A DNA stretch of 19,055 bases from an uncultured Actinotalea sp. (GTDB taxonomy: Bacteria > Actinomycetota > Actinomycetes > Actinomycetales > Cellulomonadaceae), in assembly GCF_946885855.1 (NCBI RefSeq), contig NZ_CAMPHH010000026.1:1-19055 (forward strand). Direction: 5' to 3'. Numbering within the stretch: position 1 is the stretch's first letter; each line of letters begins with the position of its first letter. A program made the position numbers and the translations under genes. Shown in pieces: positions 1 through 6,988 of the stretch. The notes beneath the pieces were generated by a model. It was not told the origin of the DNA. It ran no database searches and saw nothing but the letters and a program-made list of their open reading frames with translations.

Positions 1-1
1 C

Positions 2-39
2 CCGCGGCCCCCGACCCTCCCCCGGGTCGGGGGCCGCGG
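2..39. terminator. Strong GC-rich hairpin, probable terminator of an upstream gene
   Basis: Positions 2-17 and 24-39 are perfect reverse complements (16 bp) around a 6-nt loop. There is no U-tract, which is common for actinobacterial terminators. The gene it ends would lie left of the window, so the assignment is inferred from structure and from its position ahead of the first gene. Confidence 0.6.
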
Positions 40-84
40 CGCGCCGCGGGCCGCGTGCGTGGACGCTCCGGTGCGCGAGACTGG

Positions 85-120
85 GACGTGGGGTCCGTGA
101 CCGGTCGCCGACCCCACGTC
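85..120. repeat. 36-bp near-perfect palindrome upstream of the lipoprotein gene
   Basis: The outer 11-bp arms (85-95 and 110-120) are perfect complements, and an inner self-complementary GACCGGTC (99-106) shares the same centre. Only the three positions between them break the symmetry, and as RNA two of those can pair. It lies 22 nt before the start codon at 143 and 12 nt before its Shine-Dalgarno. It could be an operator, a leader hairpin or a second terminator; the sequence does not decide. Confidence 0.55.
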
Positions 121-142
121 ACCTCATCGCCTGGGAGGCCCC

Positions 143-655
143 ATGACCGCTCACCGTCACCCGCGACGCCCGCTCCGCCGCACGCTGCGCGACGCAGCCG
201 CCCCGGTCCGCGGCCGCGCGGTCCGCGTCGCCGTCACCGCGCTCCTCGCCGGCGCCCTCGCCGCCTGCTCGGAGGACGGCCCGGTGGACGTCGACTGGAC
301 GGGCCTCACGGACCAGGTCGAGCAGCTCGCCGACGACGCCGCGCGGACCGCCCAGGAGGTCCGCGACGACCTCGCCGGGGCGCAGGTGGAGGACCAGGTC
401 CGGGAGCGCACCGAGGGCGCCGTCGCCGAGGCGGAGTCGGCGGTCGAGTCGGCCCGGGCCCGGCTCGAGGAGCTGCGCCGGGAGGCCACCCCGGACCCCG
501 CCCTGCTCGAGGATGCCGAGCAGCGTCTCACCGACGCGCGGGCGGAGCTCGACGCCGTGACGCAGGACGCCGAGGGCGCGCTGCGCCAGGGGCTCGAGAC
601 GCTCTCGGACGAGATCGACGTCCTCCTGGACCGGCTCGGCGAGGCGTCGTCGTGA
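143..655 (+). CDS. Putative coiled-coil lipoprotein, function unknown
   Basis: The 170-aa product has an N-terminus rich in Arg, a hydrophobic stretch at about residues 28-41 and a lipobox LAAC with Cys42. This predicts type II signal peptidase processing and anchoring in the outer leaflet of the cytoplasmic membrane. The mature part (43-170) is highly charged and rich in Glu, Asp, Ala and Arg with heptad-like spacing, consistent with one or more long coiled coils. No enzymatic motif is visible. The ATG at 143 is preceded by GGGAGG at 133-138. The next gene starts 28 nt after the stop on the same strand, but it may have its own promoter. Lipidation is well supported; I do not recognise the family and assign no function. 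Confidence 0.8.
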   Translation: MTAHRHPRRPLRRTLRDAAAPVRGRAVRVAVTALLAGALAACSEDGPVDVDWTGLTDQVEQLADDAARTAQEVRDDLAGAQVEDQVRERTEGAVAEAESAVESARARLEELRREATPDPALLEDAEQRLTDARAELDAVTQDAEGALRQGLETLSDEIDVLLDRLGEASS

Positions 656-670
656 CCTTCGCGGGACCAC

Positions 671-676
671 TAACGT
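671..676 (+). promoter_or_regulatory. Candidate -10 box (TAACGT) for a leaderless galM-like transcript
   Basis: TAACGT fits the actinobacterial TANNNT -10 pattern and lies 7 nt before the GTG at 684, where transcription would begin at or next to the start codon. No convincing -35 is visible, and the only G-run before the GTG is too close to serve as a Shine-Dalgarno. Inference from pattern. Confidence 0.4.
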
Positions 677-683
677 CGGGGGC

Positions 684-1655
684 GTGACCCCAGGCCCCGG
701 CGGCGCGCCCGCCTTCACCTCGACCACCCCGGCACCACTGTCGGGCCACCAGATCGACCTCGCCCTCGGCGACCAGGAGGCGACGGTGACGGACGTCGGC
801 GCCACGCTGCGCCGGTACGCCGTGGACGGCCGCGACGTCATCGTGCCGTTCGACGCCGACGTCGTCGCGCCCGCCGGCCACGGGGCCGTCCTGGCGCCGT
901 GGCCCAATCGGCTGCGGGACGGCCGGTACACCTGGGACGGCGTGGAGTACCAGGTCCCGATCACGGAGCCCGAGCGCGGCACGGCCCTGCACGGCCTGGT
1001 CATGTCCCAGCGCTGGCAGCCGGTCGCCGTCGACGACGCGGAGCACCGGGACGGGGCCGCCGCGACCCTGGAGCTGCGCCTCCCGGCGAGCGCCGGGTAC
1101 CCGTTCGACCTGCTCCTGCGGATCACCTACCGCCTGACCGCCACGGGGCTGCACGTGCAGGCCTCCGCGACCAACCTGGGCACGCGGGCCGCCCCCTACG
1201 GCATCGGCTTCCACCCCTGGCTGTCCCCCGGCGACGGCTCGCTGGACGAGTGCACGATCCGCCTCGACGCCGTCACGCGCGTCACGGTCGACGAGCGGCT
1301 GCTGCCCACGGGCACCGAGCCGGTCCACGGCATGTACGACCTGCGCGAGCCGCGCCCGGCGCGCGACGTCGACGTGGACGACGCCTTCGTCGACGTCCTG
1401 CGCGACGAGGACGGGTTGTCGTGGATCCGCCTCACCGGCGCCGACGGGCGGACCGCGGCGGTGTGGATGGACGAGTCGATGGACACCTGGCAGGCCTGCA
1501 CCGGTGACCACCTCAGCGTCGTCCCGTGGCGACGGACCGGCCTCGCGGCGGAGCCGATGAGCTGCGTCGCCGACGCCTTCCGCACCGGGGAGCGGCTCGT
1601 CCGGCTCGAGCCCGGCGCGACGCACGAGGTCACCTGGGGCGCGGCGCTGCTGTGA
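684..1655 (+). CDS. Aldose 1-epimerase (GalM) family protein
   Basis: This 323-aa cytosolic protein has the galactose mutarotase fold signature. Residues 72-81 (PWPNRLRDGR) match the family Asn-Arg sugar-binding motif. ALHGL carries His103 and GFHPW carries His177, the usual substrate and catalytic histidines. VDDAF (Asp233) and AAEPMSC (Glu290) correspond to the remaining acidic residues, with the Glu as likely catalytic base. The expected reaction is interconversion of alpha and beta anomers of an aldose or a related phosphorylated sugar; the true substrate cannot be read from sequence. The length is normal for the family. The GTG at 684 is the first plausible start and appears leaderless. 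A perfect hairpin follows the stop. No sugar catabolic genes are nearby, so the symbol galM is not assigned. Confidence 0.88.
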   Translation: MTPGPGGAPAFTSTTPAPLSGHQIDLALGDQEATVTDVGATLRRYAVDGRDVIVPFDADVVAPAGHGAVLAPWPNRLRDGRYTWDGVEYQVPITEPERGTALHGLVMSQRWQPVAVDDAEHRDGAAATLELRLPASAGYPFDLLLRITYRLTATGLHVQASATNLGTRAAPYGIGFHPWLSPGDGSLDECTIRLDAVTRVTVDERLLPTGTEPVHGMYDLREPRPARDVDVDDAFVDVLRDEDGLSWIRLTGADGRTAAVWMDESMDTWQACTGDHLSVVPWRRTGLAAEPMSCVADAFRTGERLVRLEPGATHEVTWGAALL

Positions 1656-1658
1656 CCC

Positions 1659-1691
1659 GCCGTCGGGCGCCGTGCGACGGCGCCCGACGGC
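1659..1691. terminator. Bidirectional terminator between galM-like gene and vanY-like gene
   Basis: The 14-bp perfect stem (1659-1672 with 1678-1691) closes a 5-nt loop and begins 3 nt after the galM-like stop. The minus-strand carboxypeptidase gene ends at 1741, so the hairpin sits between convergent genes and could serve both. The rest of the gap to 1740 shows nothing else. Confidence 0.75.
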
Positions 1692-1740
1692 CCGGAGGGG
1701 GGCGGACGCGGCCCGTTCGTGCCGGCGTGTCAGCCGTCGG

Positions 1741-2586
1741 TCAGTAGCTCGTACCCATCGCCTCGGTACCGGGCAGGTACTCCCAGTGCCACGGCTCGAA
1801 GGGACCCGACCCGCCGCGGCGCGCCCACTCGGGGTTCTCCCACCCGAAGATGGGCCCGTTGGTCCGCAGCCAGGACATCACGCCCGAGCTGGCCGTCTCG
1901 GAGCTGCACAGGTCGATGGCCAGGCCCCATCCGTGGTTGCTGCGCCCCGGCGGGGCGGCGAGCCCCGGCTTCGTCACCGCGATCCGCCGCTGCACGCTGA
2001 GGGGCCGGTAGGAGTCCGTGATGCACAGATCCCGGCCGAACGCGGCCTGGAAGTTCCGGTTCAGCTCGCTGAGCGCGACGGCGGCGTCCCCGCGCAACGA
2101 GTGCTGCGGGTCCCACAGCGTGCACAGGTCGGACTGCGGGATCTGACCGTTGGAGCCGGACGCGCGGGCCTGACCGTCGCACCCCGGCAGTGCCTCCCGC
2201 TCCAGCGACCGGCTCACGGGCTCGGCGACGGGACGCGGGTCGGCGCCCGCGGCCAGGAGGGTCGTCGGGGCCGACAAGGGGATCGTCGAGGAGAGCACCT
2301 CGTAGGCGGTGGGGAGGCCGGCGTCGAGCTCGATCGTCCGCGCCTCGAGCGCCGGCGCCTCGTCCCCGGAGGTGGCGTCCACGACAGGGAAGGCGATCGT
2401 CGCGGCTGCGAGCGCACCGAGCACGGCGGTGCGCGGGACCCAGCGCACGACGTGGCGGCCGGTCGCGGACCGGGGGGCCCGAGCGGCGGCGCGGGCGGAG
2501 CGGCGTGCAGCGCGGTTGCCGGTGTCACGGAGCTCGCGACGGGAGGTCACCGGAGCGGCGGTCGACCTGACCTGCTCGGGCTCCAC
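1741..2586 (-). CDS. Membrane-anchored D-alanyl-D-alanine carboxypeptidase, M15/VanY family
   Basis: The 281-aa product has a basic cytoplasmic N-terminus (1-50), one membrane segment or uncleaved signal (about 51-69), a linker, and a C-terminal M15 peptidase domain (about 145-275). The domain has SYRP at 192-195, SNHGWGLAIDL with zinc ligands His218 and Asp225, and EPWHWEY with catalytic Glu264 and third zinc ligand His267. Cys136, Cys155, Cys188 and Cys227 may form disulfides outside the cell. The family trims the terminal D-Ala of peptidoglycan stem peptides. The GTG at 2586 was chosen because GGAGG lies 4 nt upstream; the reading frame stays open far beyond, but only as antisense of the response regulator. 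It is divergent from a two-component system, suggesting a shared envelope-stress role. It need not be a vancomycin-resistance gene: no vanHAX-like genes are present. Confidence 0.88.
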   Translation of the reverse strand: MEPEQVRSTAAPVTSRRELRDTGNRAARRSARAAARAPRSATGRHVVRWVPRTAVLGALAAATIAFPVVDATSGDEAPALEARTIELDAGLPTAYEVLSSTIPLSAPTTLLAAGADPRPVAEPVSRSLEREALPGCDGQARASGSNGQIPQSDLCTLWDPQHSLRGDAAVALSELNRNFQAAFGRDLCITDSYRPLSVQRRIAVTKPGLAAPPGRSNHGWGLAIDLCSSETASSGVMSWLRTNGPIFGWENPEWARRGGSGPFEPWHWEYLPGTEAMGTSY

Positions 2587-2779
2587 GACACCTCCGGGCG
2601 CGACGGGGACTGCTGGACCTCGCTTGCGGACCTCGGGCGCGGCACAGGCCTGCCTGCCCGAGCGCGGGCCTGCAGCGGAGCAGGACCGCACGCCGTGGGG
2701 CGCGGGCGACCAGGACGGTCCGAGGAGTGACCGCTCGGAGCCACGCGAGCGTCCGGCTGGGGGGCCATGCTCCTGTGCG

Positions 2780-2795
2780 GTCACGAAACAGTAAC
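2780..2795. promoter_or_regulatory. GTCAC-N6-GTAAC tandem half-sites, OmpR-family-type operator candidate
   Basis: Two GT(C/A)AC pentamers begin 11 bp apart (2780-2784 and 2791-2795), one helical turn, which is the layout typical of OmpR/PhoB-class dimers. They overlap the -10 and start region of the candidate vanY promoter, so binding would be expected to repress. The motif resembles sites described for actinobacterial MtrA. That is a resemblance only. Confidence 0.4.
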
Positions 2796-2817
2796 GGACG
2801 GCACCCTCCGGGTCCAA
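2788..2817 (-). promoter_or_regulatory. Candidate sigma-70-type promoter of the vanY-like gene
   Basis: On the minus strand TTGGAC (2817-2812) is followed after 18 nt by TACTGT (2793-2788), a good housekeeping match for this GC content. Transcription would start near 2781, leaving an untranslated leader of about 195 nt before the GTG at 2586. No known riboswitch was recognised in that leader. Confidence 0.5.
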
Positions 2818-2838
2818 GCCCCGCCGGCCACCCGATCC

Positions 2839-2854
2839 GGTGACCGGGGTCACC
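2839..2854. promoter_or_regulatory. 16-bp perfect palindrome upstream of the response regulator
   Basis: GGTGACC and GGTCACC are separated by 2 nt, 27 nt before the regulator ATG. The position overlaps where a -35 element would lie if the NANNNT-like CACGCT at 2869-2874 is the -10. It could be an operator for autoregulation or for an unrelated dimeric repressor. The rest of the 2587-2880 gap holds the vanY promoter and leader and no further gene. Confidence 0.4.
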
Positions 2855-2880
2855 CGCGGGGGCTGTGCCACGCTGCACCC

Positions 2881-3618
2881 ATGAACGCCGTGCGTACACC
2901 GGACAGCCGCACCGGCGGCGAGCCCACGGGCGTCGTCGTCCTGGTGGTCGAGGACGAACCAGCCATCGCGACCGCGATCGCGCACCGCATGGCCGCCGAG
3001 GGTTGGCGGGTCGAGGTCGCCTCGGACGGCCCGTCCGGCGTGGCGGCGGCGGCGCGCCTCAGCCCCGACGTCGTCGTCCTGGACGTCATGCTCCCGGGGT
3101 TCGACGGCCTCGAGGTGTGCCGCCGGATCCAGGCCGAGCGCCCCGTGCCGGTCATCATGCTCACGGCGCGCGACGACGAGACGGACCTGCTCGTGGGCCT
3201 CGGCGTCGGCGCCGACGACTACATGACCAAGCCGTTCTCGATGCGGGAGCTCGTGGCCAGGACGCGCGCGCTCCTGCGCCGGGTGGAGCGCTCGGCGCAG
3301 CTCGCCGGCTCCACCGCCCCGGAGGCACCCGTCGTGGCCGGGGACGTCGTCGTCGACCGCGCCCAGCGGCGTGTCTCCCGCGCCGGCGAGCCGGTGCACC
3401 TCACCCCCACGGAGTTCGACCTGCTCGTCACCCTCGCGGTGAACCCGCGGACGGTGCTGACCCGCGAGCGCCTGCTCGCGGAGGTGTGGGACTGGGTGGA
3501 CGCCAGCGGCACGCGCACCGTCGACTCCCACGTCAAGGCGCTGCGCCGCAAGCTGGGGTCCGATCTCATCCGCACCGTCCACGGCGTGGGGTACGCCTTC
3601 GAGCCCGCGGAGGGCTGA
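2881..3618 (+). CDS. OmpR/PhoB-family response regulator
   Basis: The 245-aa product has an N-terminal receiver domain (about 18-132) with acidic pair Glu24/Asp25, phosphoacceptor Asp68 in VVVLDVMLPG, Thr95 in VIMLTA, and Lys117 in MTKPF. A C-terminal winged-helix Trans_reg_C domain (about 152-241) carries the LTPTEFDLL helix, the VDSHVKALRRKLG recognition helix and the GVGYAF wing. It should bind tandem DNA sites when phosphorylated by the adjacent kinase, which starts 2 nt after its stop. The ATG at 2881 has no Shine-Dalgarno, so the transcript may be leaderless. The first 17 residues are a non-conserved tail. The partner kinase lacks a large extracellular domain, arguing against MtrA itself. 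The regulon is unknown; the divergent carboxypeptidase and downstream ABC transporter are the obvious candidates. Confidence 0.92.
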   Translation: MNAVRTPDSRTGGEPTGVVVLVVEDEPAIATAIAHRMAAEGWRVEVASDGPSGVAAAARLSPDVVVLDVMLPGFDGLEVCRRIQAERPVPVIMLTARDDETDLLVGLGVGADDYMTKPFSMRELVARTRALLRRVERSAQLAGSTAPEAPVVAGDVVVDRAQRRVSRAGEPVHLTPTEFDLLVTLAVNPRTVLTRERLLAEVWDWVDASGTRTVDSHVKALRRKLGSDLIRTVHGVGYAFEPAEG

Positions 3619-3620
3619 GC

Positions 3621-4700
3621 GTGCCACCGCGCCACGCCGGACGGTTGCCGGACGTCCGTCCGCTCGACCGCTTCTCCTCGATCAAGATCAAGCTGGGCGT
3701 CCTCGTCACGGCGACCGTGACGCTCGCCGCCTTCGTCACCTGGGCCGGCCTGTACAACGCGCTCGGGCCGAGCAGGACGCTGCCGCTGGCGGTCGTGTTC
3801 TCCGTCCTGGCCGTCCAGATCCTCGCCCACGGCATGACGGCGCCCCTGCGGGAGATGACGGTCGCCGCGCGGGCCATGGCGGCGGGCGACTACTCCCGAC
3901 GCGTCCGGGCCACGAGCGGGGACGAGGTGGGGCAGCTCGCGGACGCGTTCAACCGGATGGCGGAGGACCTGGAGCACGCGGACACGCTGCGCCGCGAGAT
4001 GGTCGCGAACGTCTCGCACGAGCTGCGCACGCCCGTCGCGGCGCTGCGCGCTCAGCTGGAGAACATGGTCGACGGCGTCACGGAGCCGGACCCGAGGGCG
4101 CTCGAGCAGGCGCTCGCGCAGGTCGAGCGCCTCGGGCGCCTGGTCACCTACCTCCTGGACCTCTCGCGCGTCGAGGCCGGCGCCGTCGCGCTCGACGTCC
4201 GGGACGTGCTGCTGCGGGAGTTCCTCGAGGAGGCCGCGGCGGGGGTCCGGCCCATCGCCGCGATCAAGGACGTCGACGTCGTCGTCGACGTCGAGCCGGC
4301 CGATCTCGCGGTCCCCGCCGACGCGGAGCGGCTCCACCAGGTCGTCACGAATCTGGTGCAGAACGCCGTCCGCCACTCCCCCGAGGGCCGCCAGGTCCGA
4401 CTTGTCGCGCGTCGGCACGGCAGGGAGGTGCACCTCGACGTCGTCGACGAGGGGCCCGGCATCCCCCCGGCGGACCGCGACCGCGTCTTCGAGCGGTTCC
4501 AGCGGGGCAACGCGCCCACCCAGCCCGGCGCCCAGAGCACCGGCGGCACGGGACTGGGCCTGGCGATCGTCCGCTGGGCCGTCAGCCTGCACGGCGGGAC
4601 GGTGGAGGTGGCGGACTCGGCCACCGGCTGCGTGATGCGCGTCCGCCTGCCGGCCGGTGCGGGTCCCCGTCGCGGTCGGGGGTCCGGCGGGGGCGGCTGA
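3621..4700 (+). CDS. HAMP-containing sensor histidine kinase with minimal extracellular loop
   Basis: The 359-aa product has two membrane segments (about 24-45 and 54-72) separated by only about 8 residues. These are followed by a HAMP linker (about 73-122), a HisKA domain with the H-box MVANVSHELRTP (His133), and an HATPase_c domain. The ATPase domain shows the N-box NLVQNAVRH (Asn248), G1 box DEGPGIP (Asp276), F-box-like VFERF and G2 box GTGLGLAIV (309-317). The GTG at 3621 follows GGAGGG with a 6-nt spacer; the reading frame is open upstream, but that region is the response regulator in another frame. The missing periplasmic sensor suggests detection within the membrane or through a partner protein. 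It forms an operon with the response regulator. Confidence 0.92.
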   Translation: MPPRHAGRLPDVRPLDRFSSIKIKLGVLVTATVTLAAFVTWAGLYNALGPSRTLPLAVVFSVLAVQILAHGMTAPLREMTVAARAMAAGDYSRRVRATSGDEVGQLADAFNRMAEDLEHADTLRREMVANVSHELRTPVAALRAQLENMVDGVTEPDPRALEQALAQVERLGRLVTYLLDLSRVEAGAVALDVRDVLLREFLEEAAAGVRPIAAIKDVDVVVDVEPADLAVPADAERLHQVVTNLVQNAVRHSPEGRQVRLVARRHGREVHLDVVDEGPGIPPADRDRVFERFQRGNAPTQPGAQSTGGTGLGLAIVRWAVSLHGGTVEVADSATGCVMRVRLPAGAGPRRGRGSGGGG

Positions 4701-4714
4701 GACCGCCGCCCCCG
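4688..4714 (+). terminator. Weak GC hairpin across the kinase stop codon
   Basis: A 9-bp stem (4688-4696 with 4706-4714) and 9-nt loop span the kinase TGA. It could end part of the two-component transcript, leaving some read-through to the ABC genes that start 167 nt later. The rest of 4715-4867 holds only the Shine-Dalgarno of the next gene as far as I can see. Confidence 0.35.
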
Positions 4715-4867
4715 GCAGGACGGCCGCGCAGGCCGTGGGAGGCCCGCGACGCCCCCCGGGACCGTCGGTCCTCGCCGCGGCGGCCCGGACGCGGGAGGAT
4801 CGGCTCGGTCACACGAGCAGGGCCGGCCCGGCACGGACCGCGGCCGCCGGAGGGGCGAGGAGCGGCG

Positions 4868-5926
4868 ATGACGGAGCAGGGCACGGGCAGCACGGGCAGC
4901 ACGGGCACCGACGGCAGCGGGACGGACCCGGGCGGTGCAGCAGGACGCGCACCGGCGGGGTCCCCGGACGGGGCCCCGGGGGTGGTCGAGGTGCGCGGCC
5001 TGTCCAAGACGTTCGGGACCGTCCGGGCCGTCGACGACCTCTCCTTCCGGGTCGAGCCCGGACGCGTCACCGGGTTCCTCGGCCCCAACGGCGCCGGGAA
5101 GACGACGACGCTGCGGATGCTCCTCGGGCTCGTCCGGCCGACCGCCGGCACCGCGACGATCGGCGGACGCGCCTACCACGACCTGTCGCACCCGCAGCGC
5201 GTCGTCGGGGCCGCGCTGGAGGCCGCGAGCTTCCACCCGGGGCGCAGCGCCCGCGACCACCTGCGGGTGTACGCGCCCCAGGTCGGGGTGCCCGACGCGC
5301 GGTGCGACGAGGTGCTCTCCCTCGTCGGCCTGGACCAGGTCGCGGACCGACGGGTGGGCGGGTACTCCCTGGGCATGCGGCAGCGGCTCGGCCTCGCGGC
5401 CACGCTGCTGGGCGACCCGGGGGTCCTCGTGCTCGACGAGCCGGCCAACGGGCTGGACCCGGAGGGGATCCGGTGGCTGCGGGACCTCCTGCGTCACCTG
5501 GCCCACGAGGGCCGGACCGTGCTCGTCTCCAGCCACGTCCTGTCGGAGGTGCAGCAGACGGTCGACGACGTCGTCATCATCGCCCGCGGCCGGCTCGTGC
5601 ACGCGTCCTCCCTCGCAGGCCTGGCCGCCCTGACCCGCACCGGCGTGCGGGTCGCCTCGCCCGACGCCTCCGCGCTGCACCGCCTCGCCTCGGAGCTCTG
5701 GTCCGGGCGATGGCGCGACGTGCCGGACCGGCCGGGCACGCTGGAGGTCGACGACGTCGACGCCCCGTCGGTCGGCCGCGCAGCCTTCGCGGCGGGTGTC
5801 GAGCTGCACGAGCTGACCCCCACGTCCGTCGGGCTCGAGGACGTCTTCCTCCGCCTCACCGGTGGCACCGACGAGGCGCACAACGCCTCTTCCGCGCCGG
5901 GACGTCCGGGGACGGTGGCGGCATGA
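4868..5926 (+). CDS. ABC transporter ATP-binding protein (DrrA/NatA/CcmA type)
   Basis: The 352-aa product has a disordered, low-complexity N-terminus rich in Gly, Thr and Ser (1-37), partly encoded by three tandem 9-bp repeats. An ABC_tran domain (about 38-245) follows, with Walker A GPNGAGKTT (72-80), signature YSLGMRQR (166-173), Walker B VLVLDEP (186-192) and H-loop His223. The C-terminal 100 residues resemble the accessory region of exporter ATPases. It energises export of an unknown substrate by the permease encoded next, whose ATG overlaps this stop as ATGA. The ATG at 4868 follows GAGGAG with a 5-nt spacer. Proximity to a two-component system and a peptidoglycan carboxypeptidase favours an envelope or antimicrobial-efflux role, by inference. 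Confidence 0.92.
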   Translation: MTEQGTGSTGSTGTDGSGTDPGGAAGRAPAGSPDGAPGVVEVRGLSKTFGTVRAVDDLSFRVEPGRVTGFLGPNGAGKTTTLRMLLGLVRPTAGTATIGGRAYHDLSHPQRVVGAALEAASFHPGRSARDHLRVYAPQVGVPDARCDEVLSLVGLDQVADRRVGGYSLGMRQRLGLAATLLGDPGVLVLDEPANGLDPEGIRWLRDLLRHLAHEGRTVLVSSHVLSEVQQTVDDVVIIARGRLVHASSLAGLAALTRTGVRVASPDASALHRLASELWSGRWRDVPDRPGTLEVDDVDAPSVGRAAFAAGVELHELTPTSVGLEDVFLRLTGGTDEAHNASSAPGRPGTVAA

Positions 5927-6747
5927 GGGCGGCGCTGCGCACGGAGTACCGCAAGCTCGTCACGACCCGGCTGTGGTGGGTGCTGCTCGCGACGATGGCG
6001 GCCTACATGGCCTTCCTCGGCGCGATCCTGGCGTTCCCGCTGACCCTCGAGGGCGGGGGCGGCATCACGACCGGCCTGCCGTCCGACGGCGCCGCCGCCC
6101 CGGCCCTCGGCGACCTGGACATCGCCCTGGCGGTCTACACCCTCGCCCCCGCTCTCGGCTACGTGTTCCCCGTGGTCGTCGGCGCGCTCTCCGTGACCGG
6201 TGAGTTCCGGCACATGACCATCACCCCGACGCTGCTCGCCGAGCCGCGCCGCGGCGTCGTCGTCGGCGCGAAGCTCCTCGCCAGCGTGCCGGTCGGCATC
6301 CTGTTCGGCCTCGTCGGCACGCTCGCCGCGACGGCGGCCGGGGCGACGGTCCTCGCCGTCACCGGCAACGACCCGCTCCTGGGCGACCCGGAGGTGCTGA
6401 CGACGCTCGCCCGGTCCGTCCTCGCGCTGACGGTGTGGACCGTCGTCGGCGTGGGCTTCGGGACCGTCCTGACGAACCAGGTCGCGGCGATCGTCGTCCT
6501 CCTGGCGTTCACGCAGTTCGTCGAGCCGATGGTGCGCATCTTCCTCGGTGCCGTCGAGTGGGGCGCCGGCATCGCCCGGTGGATGCCGGGAGCGGCCGGC
6601 GAGTCGATCGCCGGGTCGAGCTTCTACAGCGCCACCGGTCTGGCCGAGCTCCTGCCCTGGTGGCAGGGCCTGCTCGTCCTGGTCGGCTACGGCCTCGTGC
6701 TCGCCGCCGTGGGGCGGCTCACGACGTTCCGCCGCGACATCACCTGA
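5923..6747 (+). CDS. ABC-2 type transporter permease
   Basis: The 274-aa product has about six hydrophobic segments (roughly 17-40, 66-90, 120-145, 162-190, 192-215 and 248-265). It starts with the short basic ALRTEYRKL tail typical of ABC-2 permeases partnered with DrrA-like ATPases, and a conserved [14 protein letters not shown] segment follows the second membrane span. It forms the membrane channel for the upstream ATPase. The 4-nt ATGA overlap indicates translational coupling, and no strong Shine-Dalgarno is present. The substrate is unknown. Confidence 0.88.
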   Translation: MRAALRTEYRKLVTTRLWWVLLATMAAYMAFLGAILAFPLTLEGGGGITTGLPSDGAAAPALGDLDIALAVYTLAPALGYVFPVVVGALSVTGEFRHMTITPTLLAEPRRGVVVGAKLLASVPVGILFGLVGTLAATAAGATVLAVTGNDPLLGDPEVLTTLARSVLALTVWTVVGVGFGTVLTNQVAAIVVLLAFTQFVEPMVRIFLGAVEWGAGIARWMPGAAGESIAGSSFYSATGLAELLPWWQGLLVLVGYGLVLAAVGRLTTFRRDIT

Positions 6748-6790
6748 GCGTCACACCCTCTCGGCGGCCGAGTCATCGACCACCCTTCGA

Positions 6791-6852
6791 CCGCACATGG
6801 TCTCCGCCTCACATCGAGGAGACGGACCCATTGCCTCCGCTTTCCTGTGCGG
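6791..6852 (+). other. Nested inverted repeats in the permease-kgd gap
   Basis: CCGCACA (6791-6797) pairs with TGTGCGG (6846-6852) and encloses a second pair, GTCTCC (6800-6805) with GGAGAC (6818-6823). The 241-nt gap 6748-6988 also holds the kgd leader described separately and no gene. This may be a structured RNA, a terminator of the ABC operon, or chance. Confidence 0.25.
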
Positions 6853-6918
6853 CCGGGACCTGCTCCGTCACCCGCGCGCCGCCGGCCGTCCCGGCACGTG
6901 GCAGCCGCTCCGGTGGCC

Positions 6919-6957
6919 TAGGGTGGTGCCCCGAGAGAGGGCCGTCACAACGGCCCT
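6919..6957 (+). promoter_or_regulatory. kgd promoter -10 candidate and leader hairpin
   Basis: TAGGGT (6919-6924) fits TANNNT, though no -35 is obvious. It is followed by a perfect 8-bp stem with a CACA loop (6938-6957), which would lie near the 5' end of the transcript. CCTAGG occurs at 6917-6922 and again at 6955-6960. The hairpin could affect mRNA stability or be a dyad operator. Confidence 0.35.
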
Positions 6958-6988
6958 AGGTCCCGCAGTGGAAGAGGGCGATCCTCGC

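Noticed and set aside
1741..2586. Vancomycin resistance cluster
   Set aside because: A VanY-family protein beside a two-component system is suggestive, but no VanH, VanA or VanX homologue is present and such carboxypeptidases are common housekeeping enzymes.
2587..2781. c-di-AMP (ydaO-type) riboswitch in the vanY leader
   Set aside because: I looked for the conserved core found before actinobacterial cell-wall hydrolase genes and could not recognise it by eye. A covariance search would be decisive.
2587..3627. Long minus-strand open frame extending the vanY-like gene through the response regulator region
   Set aside because: It is antisense to a clear OmpR-family gene, has no family resemblance, and exists because GC-rich codon structure removes stops on the other strand.
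4882..4908. Three tandem 9-bp repeats as a mobile or regulatory element
   Set aside because: They are inside the ABC ATPase coding frame, encode a Gly-Ser-Thr low-complexity tail, and look like simple replication slippage.
6968..6970. Alternative GTG start for kgd, seven codons upstream
   Set aside because: No Shine-Dalgarno precedes it, while the GTG at 6989 has AGAGGG upstream and begins the family-like [13 protein letters not shown] segment. It is not fully excluded.
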